Source of the DNA: an uncultured Bacteroidales bacterium
GTDB lineage: Bacteria; Bacteroidota; Bacteroidia; Bacteroidales; UBA932
Reading direction: 5' to 3'
DNA: 6,915 nt
Assembly: GCA_946530505.1 (NCBI GenBank)
Contig: CAMNAD010000081.1
Span: 1-6,915 of the forward strand
This document shows, piece after piece, positions 6,468 through 6,915 of this stretch. The notes below the pieces were generated by a model. That model ran no database searches and was not told the DNA's origin. It worked only from the letters and a program-made list of their open reading frames with translations. Within the stretch, counting starts at the first letter, position 1, and every line of letters starts with the position of its first letter. The position numbers and the translations under genes are program-made.

Positions 6468-6587
6468 ATATGATCTTTGAAAATACTGGAAGAACAAGTA
6501 CAAGCAAGTACCGAGAACAAAATAGATCGAGAGCGTCAATTCAAGAGATTGAAAAGAGTGCCGGAATCAAGCTAAGAGATAAAATAT
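6441..6587 (+). other. Pre-16S leader, removed on rRNA maturation
   Basis: This is the stretch from the predicted transcription start to the mature 16S end. After the hairpin and boxA it contains a direct repeat of CAAGTAC (6495-6501 and 6505-6511) and a small hairpin TCAAT/ATTGA (6536-6540 with 6548-6552). No ORF is credible here. The long processing stem that brackets 16S would pair part of this leader with sequence downstream of 16S, outside the window. Confidence 0.6.
6471..6482 (+). promoter_or_regulatory. boxA-like antitermination element in the rRNA leader
   Basis: TGATCTTTGAAA resembles bacterial rRNA boxA (TGCTCTTTAACA in E. coli), the NusB/NusE binding site that keeps RNA polymerase from terminating early in rRNA operons. 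It lies between the promoter-proximal hairpin and 16S, where boxA is expected. The match is by eye; a boxB equivalent was not seen. Confidence 0.6.
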
Positions 6588-6915
6588 ACAAAGAAGAGTT
6601 TGATCCTGGCTCAGGATGAACGCTAGCGGCAGGCTTAACACATGCAAGTCGAGGGGCAGCGCGGTGTAGCAATACACTGGCGGCGACCGGCGGAAGGGTG
6701 CGTAACGCGTGAGCAACATGCCCGTATCTGGGGGATAGGAGATGGAAACGTCTTATAATACCCCATAACAACAGAGGCTGCATGGTCTTTGTTTGAAAGA
6801 TTCATTGGATACGGATTGGCTCGCGTGACATTAGCTAGTCGGCGGGGTAACGGCCCACCGAGGCGACGATGTCTAGGGGTTCTGAGAGGAAGGTCCCCCA
6901 CACTGGAACTGAGAC
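6588..6915 (+). rRNA. rrs: 16S ribosomal RNA, 5' portion
   Basis: AGAGTTTGATCCTGGCTCAG (6595-6614) is the universal 16S 5' sequence (E. coli positions 8-27), which places the mature 5' end near 6588. It continues with GATGAACGCTAGCGGCAGGC, ACACATGCAAGTCGA, GTGCGTAACGCGTGAGCAAC and, near the right edge, CACTGGAACTGAGAC, all standard conserved landmarks in the right order. About 328 nt, covering V1 and V2, are inside the window. The GATGAACGCTAGCGGCAGGC form and the short V1 fit Bacteroidales by eye. The gene runs off the right edge; the rest of the operon is not seen. Confidence 0.98.

Noticed and set aside
6541..6901. Minus-strand open frames across the 16S region
   Set aside because: They lie in rRNA and its leader; conserved 16S landmarks explain the sequence.
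1..6915. CRISPR array, insertion sequence, tRNA or riboswitch
   Set aside because: No spaced direct repeats, transposase motifs, terminal inverted repeats, tRNA cloverleaf signals or known riboswitch cores were recognised; gaps between genes are at most about 220 bp and are accounted for.

Overview
The window is a piece of a Bacteroidota chromosome, most likely Bacteroidales. Three things support this. The 5' part of a 16S rRNA gene at the right end reads as Bacteroidales-like by eye. Promoters match the Bacteroidetes sigma-factor pattern (TTTG, 19 bp, TAnnTTTG) rather than -35/-10 boxes. The gene content is also typical of the group (GH20 hexosaminidase, cyclophilin lipoprotein, flippase). 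I could not place it to genus; it may be an uncultured gut-type lineage, which is only an impression.

Layout, left to right. Positions 1-1404 (minus) hold most of a Wzx-like oligosaccharide flippase whose C-terminus lies outside the window. A 66-bp gap carries two back-to-back -7 boxes that diverge to the flippase and to a plus-strand pair: an Agp-type periplasmic glucose-1-phosphatase (1471-2769) and, 4 bp later, a cyclophilin-type prolyl isomerase lipoprotein (2774-3457). A 125-bp gap with hairpins separates this pair from a convergent minus-strand operon read right to left. That operon holds two short ChrA-family transporters (6367-5810 and 5813-5250, overlapping by 4 bp) and a secreted GH20 beta-N-acetylhexosaminidase (5247-3583, starting 2 bp after the second ChrA stop). 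From 6404 onward the plus strand holds an rRNA promoter, a leader with a hairpin and a boxA-like element, and the first roughly 328 nt of 16S rRNA.

Three of the five complete protein genes have export signals (phosphatase, isomerase, hexosaminidase); the remaining two and the partial flippase are membrane proteins. The window is therefore dominated by envelope functions: sugar-phosphate hydrolysis, envelope protein folding, hexosamine release from glycans, anion transport and glycan export. The tight ChrA-ChrA-GH20 linkage is the least expected arrangement. I do not see an undescribed defence, mobile or RNA system; there are no CRISPR repeats, IS ends or tRNAs that I could recognise. The most useful observations are regulatory: overlapping divergent promoters, the rRNA leader architecture, and an asymmetric bidirectional terminator.
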